Assembly (NCBI GenBank): GCA_009746045.1
Contig: RPFO01001632.1
Location: 1 to 26,931 of the forward strand
Length of the DNA stretch: 26,931 bases
Direction: 5' to 3'
Source of the DNA: Mesostigma viride
Taxonomy: Eukaryota > Streptophyta > Mesostigmatophyceae > Mesostigmatales > Mesostigmataceae
Shown: positions 17,844-25,831 of the stretch, piece after piece
Layout of the letters: every line of letters begins with the position of its first letter
Position numbering within the stretch: the stretch's first letter is position 1
Position numbers and translations under genes: made by a program
The notes under the pieces: generated by a model
What the model saw: only the letters and a program-made list of their open reading frames with translations
What the model was told of the DNA's origin: nothing
Databases searched by the model: none

Positions 17844-19622
17844 ATGGCAGATGCAAATAGAGCAGATGCCGACACGTCCGCTCCGGGGTCGAATGGCGGG
17901 ATTCCTCCCGCCGTACCCGCAGTGGGTGAGAGTCGCGACCAAGAAGCGCCGCTGAGTATGGTGGCGCTGTTCGCGCAGATGCAAGCGCAGATGCAGCAAC
18001 AGTCGCAACAGTTGCAGCAGCAATTGGCGCTGCAGATGCGGGAAGTGACCGACAGATTGGTGGCCGTAGAGGGTCGTCATCTGCAGTCCACACCATGGGA
18101 CGGGCAGGCATCGATGCCGGGCCCCAGTGGTGTTGCCGCGGAGCCGAGGGAGCGGGACCAGCCGCCAACCTCAGGTAATGCGGCGGGAAGGGCTTCGATG
18201 GAACCGGGGGTTTTGGCTGGGTCGCTAACCCAACACGACTTGCTTGGTGAGGCGGATGGTCAGCCACGGGGCGAGTATACGCTGGCGCCCAGGCGCCTGC
18301 CTTTCGATCAAGCGCGAGACGGATTGCACGAGGAGAACGGGGCAGGGCTGGCGCGCGCGATGGACCCACACAGGGGTGCACCAGGACGCATGCTGCCAGG
18401 CGGGGCCTCAATTCCGTTTGGGCGAGGCGGTGGGGCGCTGACCGGCGGGTCGACTGCACGGTGGTCAAGTGTGCCAATCGGGCGCATTCCGCCCATGGAG
18501 GACATAACCACGCCGCTGGCTTTCCGAGTACGGGAGGCAGCACGACCAAGCACGCTGGCGCAGGGACGCGCAGCTCAGCGACCGCCGGAGGATGCCGATG
18601 GGGTGCAGTACCCGCAAAGGGTGCGCCTCATACCGGAAGGCGCGAAGATGCCCACCCTACCACGGGTGGACATGCGCGAGAAGTTCTCCACAACCGGCAA
18701 TCTGGCCACGCTGGCGCAGGCCTACAACGCGTACAAGTCATGGATTGATCTGCAATACATGACTACGCAAGGCGCTGTAATGCATGAGTTTGTGATGAAC
18801 AACATGCATTTTTTCTTTCACGGCCTTACGCTGAGGCGAGTGGCTAGGCTGGTGGAGCAGTGGAGAGAGGTCTCGCTGTACACGCGTCACACGGACGTGT
18901 GGTTCGGCTTCGACGGGCGTGGCCAGCCCGACTATGACAACATCATGTATGGTGTCGACCCTGCCGAGGAACTGTGGGGCCTCCTTCGCCAGGAATACCC
19001 GGTGGAGACCATCAAGGCAGAGCGTGAGTGGCGCAGTTTCAAGATAGCCGAGGGTGAAACCCCGGAGCAATCTTACGAGCGCCTCATGGAGTTCGCCGGC
19101 GAAGTGGAGGACTGGTCCGAAAAGCTGGCGTGTCAGAAATGGCTGCAAGCGCTAGGCTCCAAGGAGATGGAGCTGCCCACGCCGCCCAACGGCCAGCCGT
19201 GGCGATTGCGGTCACTGTGCATTGAGGTCAGGGCCATGATGCGACGACACGCGCAAGGCCGGATCTCGGTAAGCACGGTGGTGGCCGAGCTGCAGGCCAA
19301 GGTCGACGCGCTGACCAAGGCCAAGTCGGGTGAGTCGTCTGCCACAAGACAAGCGCGCCCGCAAGGCGGCCACGGTGCTAGCAGGAACCAAGGGGGGTCT
19401 CGCAACGCCTCATCGCATGATGCAACCCAGGGTAACGCCGCTGGCGGCAACAAAGACGCTGCCGCCCCGACGCGAGCTGGGGGGGCACGTCCTCACAGAC
19501 GGGTACTAGGACGGATGCGCGCAAATCGGGCTGCTTCCTTTGCGACAAGGATGGGCACCTTAGTCGCGAGTGTCCAAGCCGCTGCACGAAGCCGCATGGG
19601 GCAGACACGAAGTGGCACCTGA
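17844..19622 (+). CDS. Gag polyprotein
   Basis: The Gag capsid-forming protein has 592 residues from ATG 17844, chosen for its strong context (gccATGG); an in-frame ATG at 17814 would overlap the candidate primer site. Residues about 37-78 form a Gln-rich coiled coil, followed by a Pro/Gly/Arg-rich low-complexity stretch. A conserved capsid-like helical region follows at about 293-480 (for example YNAYKSWIDLQYM, then YERLMEFAGEVEDW). The gag frame ends in TGA at 19620-19622, overlapping the ATG of pol. Its last about 45 codons look non-native because the CCHC zinc knuckle is encoded in the pol frame across this same stretch. Confidence 0.85.
   Translation: MADANRADADTSAPGSNGGIPPAVPAVGESRDQEAPLSMVALFAQMQAQMQQQSQQLQQQLALQMREVTDRLVAVEGRHLQSTPWDGQASMPGPSGVAAEPRERDQPPTSGNAAGRASMEPGVLAGSLTQHDLLGEADGQPRGEYTLAPRRLPFDQARDGLHEENGAGLARAMDPHRGAPGRMLPGGASIPFGRGGGALTGGSTARWSSVPIGRIPPMEDITTPLAFRVREAARPSTLAQGRAAQRPPEDADGVQYPQRVRLIPEGAKMPTLPRVDMREKFSTTGNLATLAQAYNAYKSWIDLQYMTTQGAVMHEFVMNNMHFFFHGLTLRRVARLVEQWREVSLYTRHTDVWFGFDGRGQPDYDNIMYGVDPAEELWGLLRQEYPVETIKAEREWRSFKIAEGETPEQSYERLMEFAGEVEDWSEKLACQKWLQALGSKEMELPTPPNGQPWRLRSLCIEVRAMMRRHAQGRISVSTVVAELQAKVDALTKAKSGESSATRQARPQGGHGASRNQGGSRNASSHDATQGNAAGGNKDAAAPTRAGGARPHRRVLGRMRANRAASFATRMGTLVASVQAAARSRMGQTRSGT
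19479..19485 (+). promoter_or_regulatory. run of seven G, candidate -1 frameshift site
   Basis: The gag frame reads ggg ggg gca across this run. A shift of -1 here leads directly into the pol frame, which is open from 19421 and reads through the zinc knuckle into pol. The alternative is a lost G in the genome or assembly, which would make gag-pol one continuous frame. Confidence 0.45.
19532..19573 (+). other. CCHC zinc knuckle encoded in the pol frame
   Basis: In the pol frame the DNA encodes CFLCDKDGHLSREC, a perfect C-x2-C-x4-H-x4-C nucleocapsid knuckle for binding genomic RNA. It lies 49 nt upstream of the first pol ATG and out of frame with gag. It can only be made by frameshifting from gag or by an upstream start in the pol frame. 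Confidence 0.85.
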
Positions 19623-22600
19623 TGAACAAGTGTCCAGCCGCGGGCATCAAGACGGTCCACTTCGCCGAGATGGCGGGCAAGACCGACTCGATGGAAGCCC
19701 AGGTGGCTGCCATCAAGCATGGTGAGGAGGCGACGGCGCCCCCCAACCAATTCGAGACGGTGTACCGGGAGGACCCATTCTGGGCGCCCATGCCGGGTGA
19801 CGTCGAGATCAACGCTGCGGAGGCTACCAAAGGCAAGCAGGCACGCAGCCCGCTTTCTTTTCAGCAGGCACCCATGTTGCCTGCCGGGCAGTTGCCCGCG
19901 TCCTTTTCCATGCCGCTGGCTGGGGTGCAATCTGCTTTTGAGCATGCGAACCCTGCTGGGCTGGAGCAGCGTAGGCGATTGGCGCCTGTGTACCCAATGC
20001 CGTTCATTGTGGACGTACCCATGTTTTCAGCACGGCAGGTGGTCGACACCTTCGGGCAGAAGGGGGTTGAGTGGCTGGGGTCGGTTGTGTCCGAGATCCA
20101 GTTGTTCGCAGATGGGCATGATGTGCGCACCTTGCGCAATTCTGAGTCCGTCACCTACGGGCGCCAGCCGGTAGAAGCCGCAGTGCCCGTGGTGCAAGCG
20201 GGAGTGGTCAGCACAAGTAGCCAGCAGCGCACTAGTGCAGTCCCCCAGGTTCCCACGGTGGTTCCATACCCCAATGGTGAGCCGTCCATGGCGTTCCAAG
20301 CAGTTGGAGCCTGTGGAGATGTATGGAGCGACATGGTGACATGTCCGTTGGTTGGCGCAGTCAAGCTTGATAGCGGTGCTCAGCCGCTAGTCATCAGCAC
20401 GGACTTGGCCACCATGCTGAACCTGACCTACGAGAACGGTGGCTTAGTGGAAAGCCCCGTGTCTGTGTCAGGTTGGCAGGGTCCGGCTAGTAAGCCGTAC
20501 GCTATGACGGCGGTTAAAGTCAACGTGATTTTCAATCCGTTGCGCGCCTCTAGCATGACCACCGTGTCCGCGTATGCGCTGGTGGTCAACAAGTGTGGAT
20601 ATTCCGCACTACTCGGGGTGGATGTCCTTGCTCGCGCCATGGTTCAGGTGGACTATAGGGCGGAGGAGGCATCTTACATCCCTGATTGGGATGGGGCTGG
20701 CCTGAAGCGGGCCAGCGTGCCGGTCTCATGCTTCAGTTCTTCAGCCGGGGCTGCACGCCTCAACCCTTCCGCGGCTGCGGGCGTGGTGGAGGTCAGCATG
20801 GTGGAGGTACGGGCGGCGGGCTCATCGGCGTGGGACAAGCATCGGACGGTGCTGCCCCAGCCAACGGCGAGCATTGCCAAGATGCGCACGCAGTGGTCGC
20901 TGGATGCTGTGACGTCCACGCGGCAGCTGGCTATGCGCAAGCGGGTAACTGAAGCCGTCATCACCATTCCTCAGATGGCCAGCCATGGCCTCACTTTGCT
21001 GCAACCGGGTGTCTCGGAGGCCCAAGGTAATTTTTCTGCTGCAATCTTACCGCAGGCCCCTGATTTTGCCAAGGGTGCGGTAGTGTTGGAACTGTTTGCG
21101 GGGATCGGAGGGGGCATTGCAGGCTTTTTGGCCGCAGGCGGCGTGTGCCGTAAACTCATCGCGGTAGAGCCATCGCACAAGGCGCGTCAGGTGTACTTCA
21201 GTCACTGTGGCGTGTTGTCGCGAGAGTATCCCGCGCAGTTTCCGCCATCAGCATGGCGTGACCCGTTTGGGGAATGTCCTCAAGATATCCGAGCCATCGG
21301 TGAGGTGCAGGTGCAGCAGTTGTTGCGCAGGCATCATGCCATCGACTTGGTAATTGCGGGTTGGGAGTGCCAGGGCCTGAGCCAGGCAGGGCAAGGGCGG
21401 GGGCTAGCCGATCCGCGTAGCGCGCTGTTCTGGGAACTGTTGCGTGTGGTGGGACTGTTGCAGTCGCGTCAGCCCCATCCGCCTGCGTATCTGTTTGAGA
21501 ACGTTGTGGCGGGTGACAGCCCACATCAGGCGGTGCGGGAGGACTGGGCTACAATCGTGGCACTCCTGGGGGAGCCCATCGTGTGTGACAACGCAGGGCT
21601 GGGTGGGCTCACGCATCGTTTGCGTGCCTATTGGACCAACGTGGCGTGTGCGACCGATGTGCAGGCGGTCTTGGGGGCCGTAGCAAGGCAGCATCCGAGT
21701 GTGTCTGCGGAGGTAGCATTGCCTTCCCACCTAGTCACGCAGAAGGTGGATAGCGAGGATCGCCCACCGTATGCACGCGTCAACCGGGTCGGGAGCCCCA
21801 TGTGTGCACTGCCGACCCTGGTCAGTTACCAAGGGTCGACAGCATACCGTGATCGGGGTAAGGGTCTCGTTTGGGACACTACCACCGGTCTGTTGGTGCA
21901 GCCACCCGCAGAATTTCGTGAGGCCAGCATGGGTTTTCATGTCGGGGCCTCGGCGCTGCCGGGCGTGCTCGAGAGTGAGCGCTGGTCTTTGATAGGCCAG
22001 GCTATGTCGGTGTTGCAGGTCGGGTATGTGCTGCTTGCATCGGTTGCCGTGCGCCAGTCTGGGGGGGCGTCCCCAGCCAATCCGCCTCAGCAGGTTGAGG
22101 CGCGCGCAGCCAAACTGAAGCGCCCTGCAGCGACGGGGACTTCATCAGCATGGGGGTGGCGTCTGCGACAGGTGTGGACTATCATTCTCATGACCGCCCT
22201 GCTGACCAGCACCGTGCTGGCCGGCGAGCCCACGCTGCATCGGGTAATACACCGTGCGGCACGCGAGGCTCCGGCGGTGGGTGTCACACCAGGCGTGGCA
22301 GCCTTTTCCTTGTTCCACGACGATGCGGCTAGGGCGCCGCATCTTGAGGCACATGCGGTAGCTGTGGGTGATCCCGCGGATACGCACCCCTGGGCTATTG
22401 GCGAACACCTTTCTGATGCGCAGCGCTCAGCCATGCTAAAGTGGCTAGGCACTGCAAGGGGGGCCTTCGCTTTCACAAGTGATGAACTGGGGTGTTTCAA
22501 TGGTGGGACCATGCGTGTTCCATTGGACACTGACACCCCTTTGTTCCGACGCCAGCATCGCCTGAGTCAGGCCGAGTTGGATTTTGTAGCCGAGCAATGC

Positions 22601-25600
22601 AAGGAGTTAGAGGATGCCGGTATCATCAGGCAATCTTCCTCCAGCTATGCCGCTGCCGTTGTCGTTGCGCCCAAGAAGGACGCTATCACCGGGGCATGGA
22701 CGGGTATGCGCATGGCCACCGATCTGCGGTTGCTGAATGCACACACACCCGTGGACCGTTACCCCATGCCACGTGTGGATGATGTCCTGGATAAGATATC
22801 TCCTCATGTGAAGTTTGTGTCCTCGCTGGACCTGCGTAGCGGCTTTCATCAGATCGCAGTTGCGCCGGAGGATCAGCGGAAGCTTGCATTCTGGGGGGGC
22901 GGCAATTTGTATGAGTGGGTGCGCATGCCCTTTGGGCACCGCAACGCTAGTGCTGTTTTCCAACGAGCTATGGACAAAGTGCTTGCAGGTCTTCCTTTCG
23001 CCGCTTGTTACATTGATGATGTAATCGTCTTTAGCGCGACATTTGAGGAGCACCTGGCGCACTTGGAGCAGGTTCGCTTGGCTCTCGAGGAGCATAATAT
23101 GCGGCTGCACCCTGAGAAGTGCAAGTTCGCCCAGCGGACCCTCTCATTCCTTGGTCATCAGATTGTGCCGGGTGGCCGGACGCCTGATGCCGCCAAGGTC
23201 GAATCCATTGTGCAGGCCGCCGTACCCACGGATGTCTCAGGGGTGCGGGCGTATTTGGGTTTGGCTGGCTATTACCGAGGTTACATTGAGAACTTCAGCA
23301 GCAAGGTGAAGCCCTTGACCGAGTTACTCAAGAAGGGGTGCGTGTGGGCGTGGGGTCCCGCACAGCAACGCGCCATCGAGACAATCAAGCAGGAGCTCAC
23401 GTCGGCCCCGATTCTGCGCGCCCCTGACTATGCTTTGCCGTTTGTGTTATATACCGACTGGTCCAAGGTAGGACTGGGTGCGGTCTTGGCGCAAAAGGAT
23501 GGTGATGGGCGCGAGCACGTTATTGCTTATGCTAGTCGCAGCAACAACCCAGCGGAGAGCCGGTATTCTTCCTATGAGGGGGAGGCACTGGCTGTGGTGT
23601 GGGCCATCAAGCACTTTCGCCCGTATTTAGTTGGGCGCGTGTTTACTCTGGTGACAGACCACCAGCCGCTTCAGTGGCTAATGACCAACACCAACCTGAC
23701 GGGTAAGCTCGCCCGATGGGCCATGATTATCCAGGAGTACCACATGACCATTGTGCATCGGGCCGGCAAGGACCATGTCAACGCCGATGTGCTATCCCGA
23801 TACGCCATGCCTACCACTGTTGACCACACTGGAGCCCGGGCCATGGGTGCCGAGGGCTCGTCGGGTTCTGTGGTCTTTGTGAACGCTGCTGGGTATGCGG
23901 CCGACGATGAGGAGGAGGCGTGGTGGCGCAGTGTCGAGTACTCTGTGGCGGACTTCGGCATCAGCGACGACCCGGTGCGGCCGTCGCCATTCACGCCATC
24001 CAAAGCTGTGTGCGCTATGGAAGAGGGTAGGTCTCTGTCCTTTGACATTGATCCTTCTCTGCAGCAGCTGATCGCTGTGCAGGCTCTCTTAGCGCGTAGC
24101 TCTCTTGCTGATTGCTACACCGCTGATATCTGGCTAGATGGTCGAGTTTTGGAGCAAGTGCAGGGTGCTGTCTTGACTCCTACTCCAGTCGATTGGACTC
24201 CTGCTCAGAAGGCGACGGAGTTGAACAGGGTGCAGCACAGGGCTGCAACCTATGGTTGGGAAGATGGGGTTTTGTACAAGCTGTTGGGCAAGCGTAGGGT
24301 GGTCGTCCCACCGCCTGACAAGCGCGTTGCTATAGTGCAGGCGTACCACGAGCGGTATGGTCACTTGGGTGGCAATCGCACGCTCAGCCTCGTACGGACC
24401 AGCTATTGGTGGAATAACATGCGACACACAGTGGCCCAGGTAGTGGCCAGCTGTGTCCCGTGTGCTCGAACCAAGGCTAACTTTAGCGCAGATCATGGTG
24501 CCAAGGAGCTGATGTCGCTTCCCATCAAGGGCTTGTTTTATCGCTGGCACGTCGATCTGTGCGGGCCGTTTCAGGAGAGCCCTGACGGCAACCTCTATGT
24601 CATGGTATGCGTGGAGAGCTTTAGCAAATGGGTTGAGTTGATCCCCATTGCTGACAAGCATGCCGCTACCACAGCGAAGCATTTTGCAGACATCATCACC
24701 AGGTTTGGGGCTCCCGCGGAGGTAGTCACGGACCAGGGTGGTGAGTTCAGGGGTGAGTTCCAGGAGTTGCTGGATGGATGTCTTATTGATCACCGTCGCA
24801 CTTCTCGGGAGCATCCTCAGGCCAATGGTTTGGCTGAGAGATTGGTGCAGACCGTCAAGCAGGCGCTGCGCAAGTGGAGCCTGCAGGTGCCGGAGTCGGC
24901 CAGGTGGGATCGCGAGTTGGCATGGATTGCCATGGGTTATCGCATGTCTCCCCAGGAGTCTCTCGCTACCTTCTCCCCGTATTTCCTTCTGTTCGGGCGT
25001 AATCCTCTTTTGCCTACGGAGGCACAGGTTGCGCACCCCGAACCCATGGCCTTCGACAACGCTCAGCAATTTTTGGTTGAGGTGCTGGCCAGGGCAGAGA
25101 CTTTTAAGAAGGTCATGCCCATCGCGATGAACAACTTGTTCATTGCTCAGCACAGGGACTCCCTGCGTTACGCTCAGCGCCGGGGGGGCGCATACATGGC
25201 TCGCCAGCTGCGGTTTAGGCCAGGGCAGTATGTTTTCCTGCGCACTCAGCTGAAGCACACTTTGGATGTGGAGGCGGGGCCCACCATTTTGCGCATTGTG
25301 GCTATCAAACCATCGGGAGTGGCAATTTTGGAGGGCGCCGACGGGAGCCGTACGACAGACAACCTCAGCAATCTCAGTCCCTGCTCACTGCCCAATTTGG
25401 TCCACGACCTCCAACCGCACACATCTCGCCGAGTCAAGGACGCCCAGTGTCAGGTTTGTCACCGGGTCGATCAGGCGGAGTCCATGTTATTGTGTGATCA
25501 GTGTAACTGTGGTTGGCACATGCAGTGCTTGCAGCCCGTGGTCACCAGCATTCCGGAGGGGGATTGGTTTTGTCCAGTGTGCACCGCTGCGCAGTTTACC

Positions 25601-25660
25601 TCCCGCAGCTTGACTGCGGTCACCGCTGCCCTTGTCTTGGTACGATCGCTGTCTTCGTGA
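19622..25660 (+). CDS. Pol polyprotein: protease, C5-DNA methyltransferase, RT, RNase H, integrase, PHD finger
   Basis: Pol has 2012 residues from ATG 19622, which overlaps the gag stop (TGATG). Domains in order are: an aspartic protease with KLDSGAQ (Asp250); the methyltransferase at about 485-810; a hydrophobic segment at 851-868; reverse transcriptase at about 920-1175 with LDLRSGFHQI (Asp1070) and YIDD (1130-1133); RNase H with Asp1279, Glu1321 and Asp1346; integrase with an HHCC zinc site (His1576, His1581, Cys1611, Cys1614) and catalytic Asp1645, Asp1704 and Glu1739; a GPY/F-like region near 1855-1925; and a PHD finger at 1943-1987. The order is Ty3/Gypsy, and all catalytic residues I checked are present. 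Translation may instead continue from gag by -1 frameshifting. The protein must be cut by its protease to free the enzymes. The length is far above the usual 1000-1500 residues because of the extra domains. Confidence 0.93.
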   Translation: MNKCPAAGIKTVHFAEMAGKTDSMEAQVAAIKHGEEATAPPNQFETVYREDPFWAPMPGDVEINAAEATKGKQARSPLSFQQAPMLPAGQLPASFSMPLAGVQSAFEHANPAGLEQRRRLAPVYPMPFIVDVPMFSARQVVDTFGQKGVEWLGSVVSEIQLFADGHDVRTLRNSESVTYGRQPVEAAVPVVQAGVVSTSSQQRTSAVPQVPTVVPYPNGEPSMAFQAVGACGDVWSDMVTCPLVGAVKLDSGAQPLVISTDLATMLNLTYENGGLVESPVSVSGWQGPASKPYAMTAVKVNVIFNPLRASSMTTVSAYALVVNKCGYSALLGVDVLARAMVQVDYRAEEASYIPDWDGAGLKRASVPVSCFSSSAGAARLNPSAAAGVVEVSMVEVRAAGSSAWDKHRTVLPQPTASIAKMRTQWSLDAVTSTRQLAMRKRVTEAVITIPQMASHGLTLLQPGVSEAQGNFSAAILPQAPDFAKGAVVLELFAGIGGGIAGFLAAGGVCRKLIAVEPSHKARQVYFSHCGVLSREYPAQFPPSAWRDPFGECPQDIRAIGEVQVQQLLRRHHAIDLVIAGWECQGLSQAGQGRGLADPRSALFWELLRVVGLLQSRQPHPPAYLFENVVAGDSPHQAVREDWATIVALLGEPIVCDNAGLGGLTHRLRAYWTNVACATDVQAVLGAVARQHPSVSAEVALPSHLVTQKVDSEDRPPYARVNRVGSPMCALPTLVSYQGSTAYRDRGKGLVWDTTTGLLVQPPAEFREASMGFHVGASALPGVLESERWSLIGQAMSVLQVGYVLLASVAVRQSGGASPANPPQQVEARAAKLKRPAATGTSSAWGWRLRQVWTIILMTALLTSTVLAGEPTLHRVIHRAAREAPAVGVTPGVAAFSLFHDDAARAPHLEAHAVAVGDPADTHPWAIGEHLSDAQRSAMLKWLGTARGAFAFTSDELGCFNGGTMRVPLDTDTPLFRRQHRLSQAELDFVAEQCKELEDAGIIRQSSSSYAAAVVVAPKKDAITGAWTGMRMATDLRLLNAHTPVDRYPMPRVDDVLDKISPHVKFVSSLDLRSGFHQIAVAPEDQRKLAFWGGGNLYEWVRMPFGHRNASAVFQRAMDKVLAGLPFAACYIDDVIVFSATFEEHLAHLEQVRLALEEHNMRLHPEKCKFAQRTLSFLGHQIVPGGRTPDAAKVESIVQAAVPTDVSGVRAYLGLAGYYRGYIENFSSKVKPLTELLKKGCVWAWGPAQQRAIETIKQELTSAPILRAPDYALPFVLYTDWSKVGLGAVLAQKDGDGREHVIAYASRSNNPAESRYSSYEGEALAVVWAIKHFRPYLVGRVFTLVTDHQPLQWLMTNTNLTGKLARWAMIIQEYHMTIVHRAGKDHVNADVLSRYAMPTTVDHTGARAMGAEGSSGSVVFVNAAGYAADDEEEAWWRSVEYSVADFGISDDPVRPSPFTPSKAVCAMEEGRSLSFDIDPSLQQLIAVQALLARSSLADCYTADIWLDGRVLEQVQGAVLTPTPVDWTPAQKATELNRVQHRAATYGWEDGVLYKLLGKRRVVVPPPDKRVAIVQAYHERYGHLGGNRTLSLVRTSYWWNNMRHTVAQVVASCVPCARTKANFSADHGAKELMSLPIKGLFYRWHVDLCGPFQESPDGNLYVMVCVESFSKWVELIPIADKHAATTAKHFADIITRFGAPAEVVTDQGGEFRGEFQELLDGCLIDHRRTSREHPQANGLAERLVQTVKQALRKWSLQVPESARWDRELAWIAMGYRMSPQESLATFSPYFLLFGRNPLLPTEAQVAHPEPMAFDNAQQFLVEVLARAETFKKVMPIAMNNLFIAQHRDSLRYAQRRGGAYMARQLRFRPGQYVFLRTQLKHTLDVEAGPTILRIVAIKPSGVAILEGADGSRTTDNLSNLSPCSLPNLVHDLQPHTSRRVKDAQCQVCHRVDQAESMLLCDQCNCGWHMQCLQPVVTSIPEGDWFCPVCTAAQFTSRSLTAVTAALVLVRSLSS
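21059..22036 (+). other. C5-cytosine DNA methyltransferase domain within Pol
   Basis: Residues about 480-805 of Pol hold the ordered motifs of C5-cytosine methyltransferases. These are motif I LELFAGIGGG (489-498, AdoMet binding), motif IV GWECQGLS with the catalytic Cys583, motif VI FENV (Glu626), motif VIII THRLRAYWTN (His665-Arg668) and motif X GQAMSVLQVGY (from Gly792). The spacing is complete for a compact enzyme. The forms FENVVA and HRLRAYW are closest, by eye, to DNMT3-type enzymes. Glu replaces the usual Pro before the catalytic Cys, which is notable. It would methylate cytosine in DNA, perhaps the element's own copies or target chromatin. Capture of such enzymes by retrotransposons of other eukaryotes has been reported (de Mendoza et al. 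2018). Confidence 0.9.
22172..22225 (+). other. hydrophobic segment between methyltransferase and RT
   Basis: Residues 851-868 of Pol (VWTIILMTALLTSTVLAG) are uncharged and follow a basic stretch, resembling a signal peptide or transmembrane helix with a TVLAG end. Gypsy Pol proteins do not normally have one here. It could tether part of the polyprotein to a membrane, act as a buried helix, or be a protease-site region. Confidence 0.6.
25448..25582 (+). other. PHD finger at the Pol C-terminus
   Basis: Residues 1943-1987 give the complete C4-H-C3 zinc pattern: Cys1943, Cys1946, Cys1958, Cys1961, His1966, Cys1969, Cys1984 and Cys1987, with the conserved Trp1982 two residues before the last pair. 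The acidic residues before the second pair are typical of PHD fingers that read histone H3 tails. At the end of integrase it occupies the place where chromoviruses carry a chromodomain, so a role in choosing chromatin for integration is likely. Confidence 0.9.
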
Positions 25661-25831
25661 TGGGGCCGGTCGCCAGCGAGGGGGGGAATCATGGGACAGG
25701 TCCTCGCCCACCCCACAGGGCATGCAGTTAAGGCAGGCACATCAGCTCAGCTCATTTGGGTTTTACCAAATTAAGCTGAGTGGCCAGCCGCCATGGTGGC
25801 GCCGGAGATTGTGGCACGCAGACGCGACAGC
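25661..25831 (+). other. 3' untranslated region with polypurine tract and hairpin
   Basis: A purine run gaggggggg-aa (25678-25688) is the best polypurine tract for plus-strand priming. It lies 143 bp before the place where the LTR repeat starts (25832), whereas polypurine tracts usually touch the 3' LTR. A hairpin at 25746-25780 pairs ctcagct with agctgag and, inside it, tttgg with ccaaa. No gene is visible. Confidence 0.5.

Noticed and set aside
22087-22536. Envelope-like gene suggested by the hydrophobic stretch near 22172
   Set aside because: The stretch is within the continuous pol frame, and no second membrane segment, cleavage site or separate ORF is present.
24134-25258. 374-codon minus-strand frame opposite integrase
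   Set aside because: It is antisense to the catalytic DDE integrase core and has no recognisable motif.
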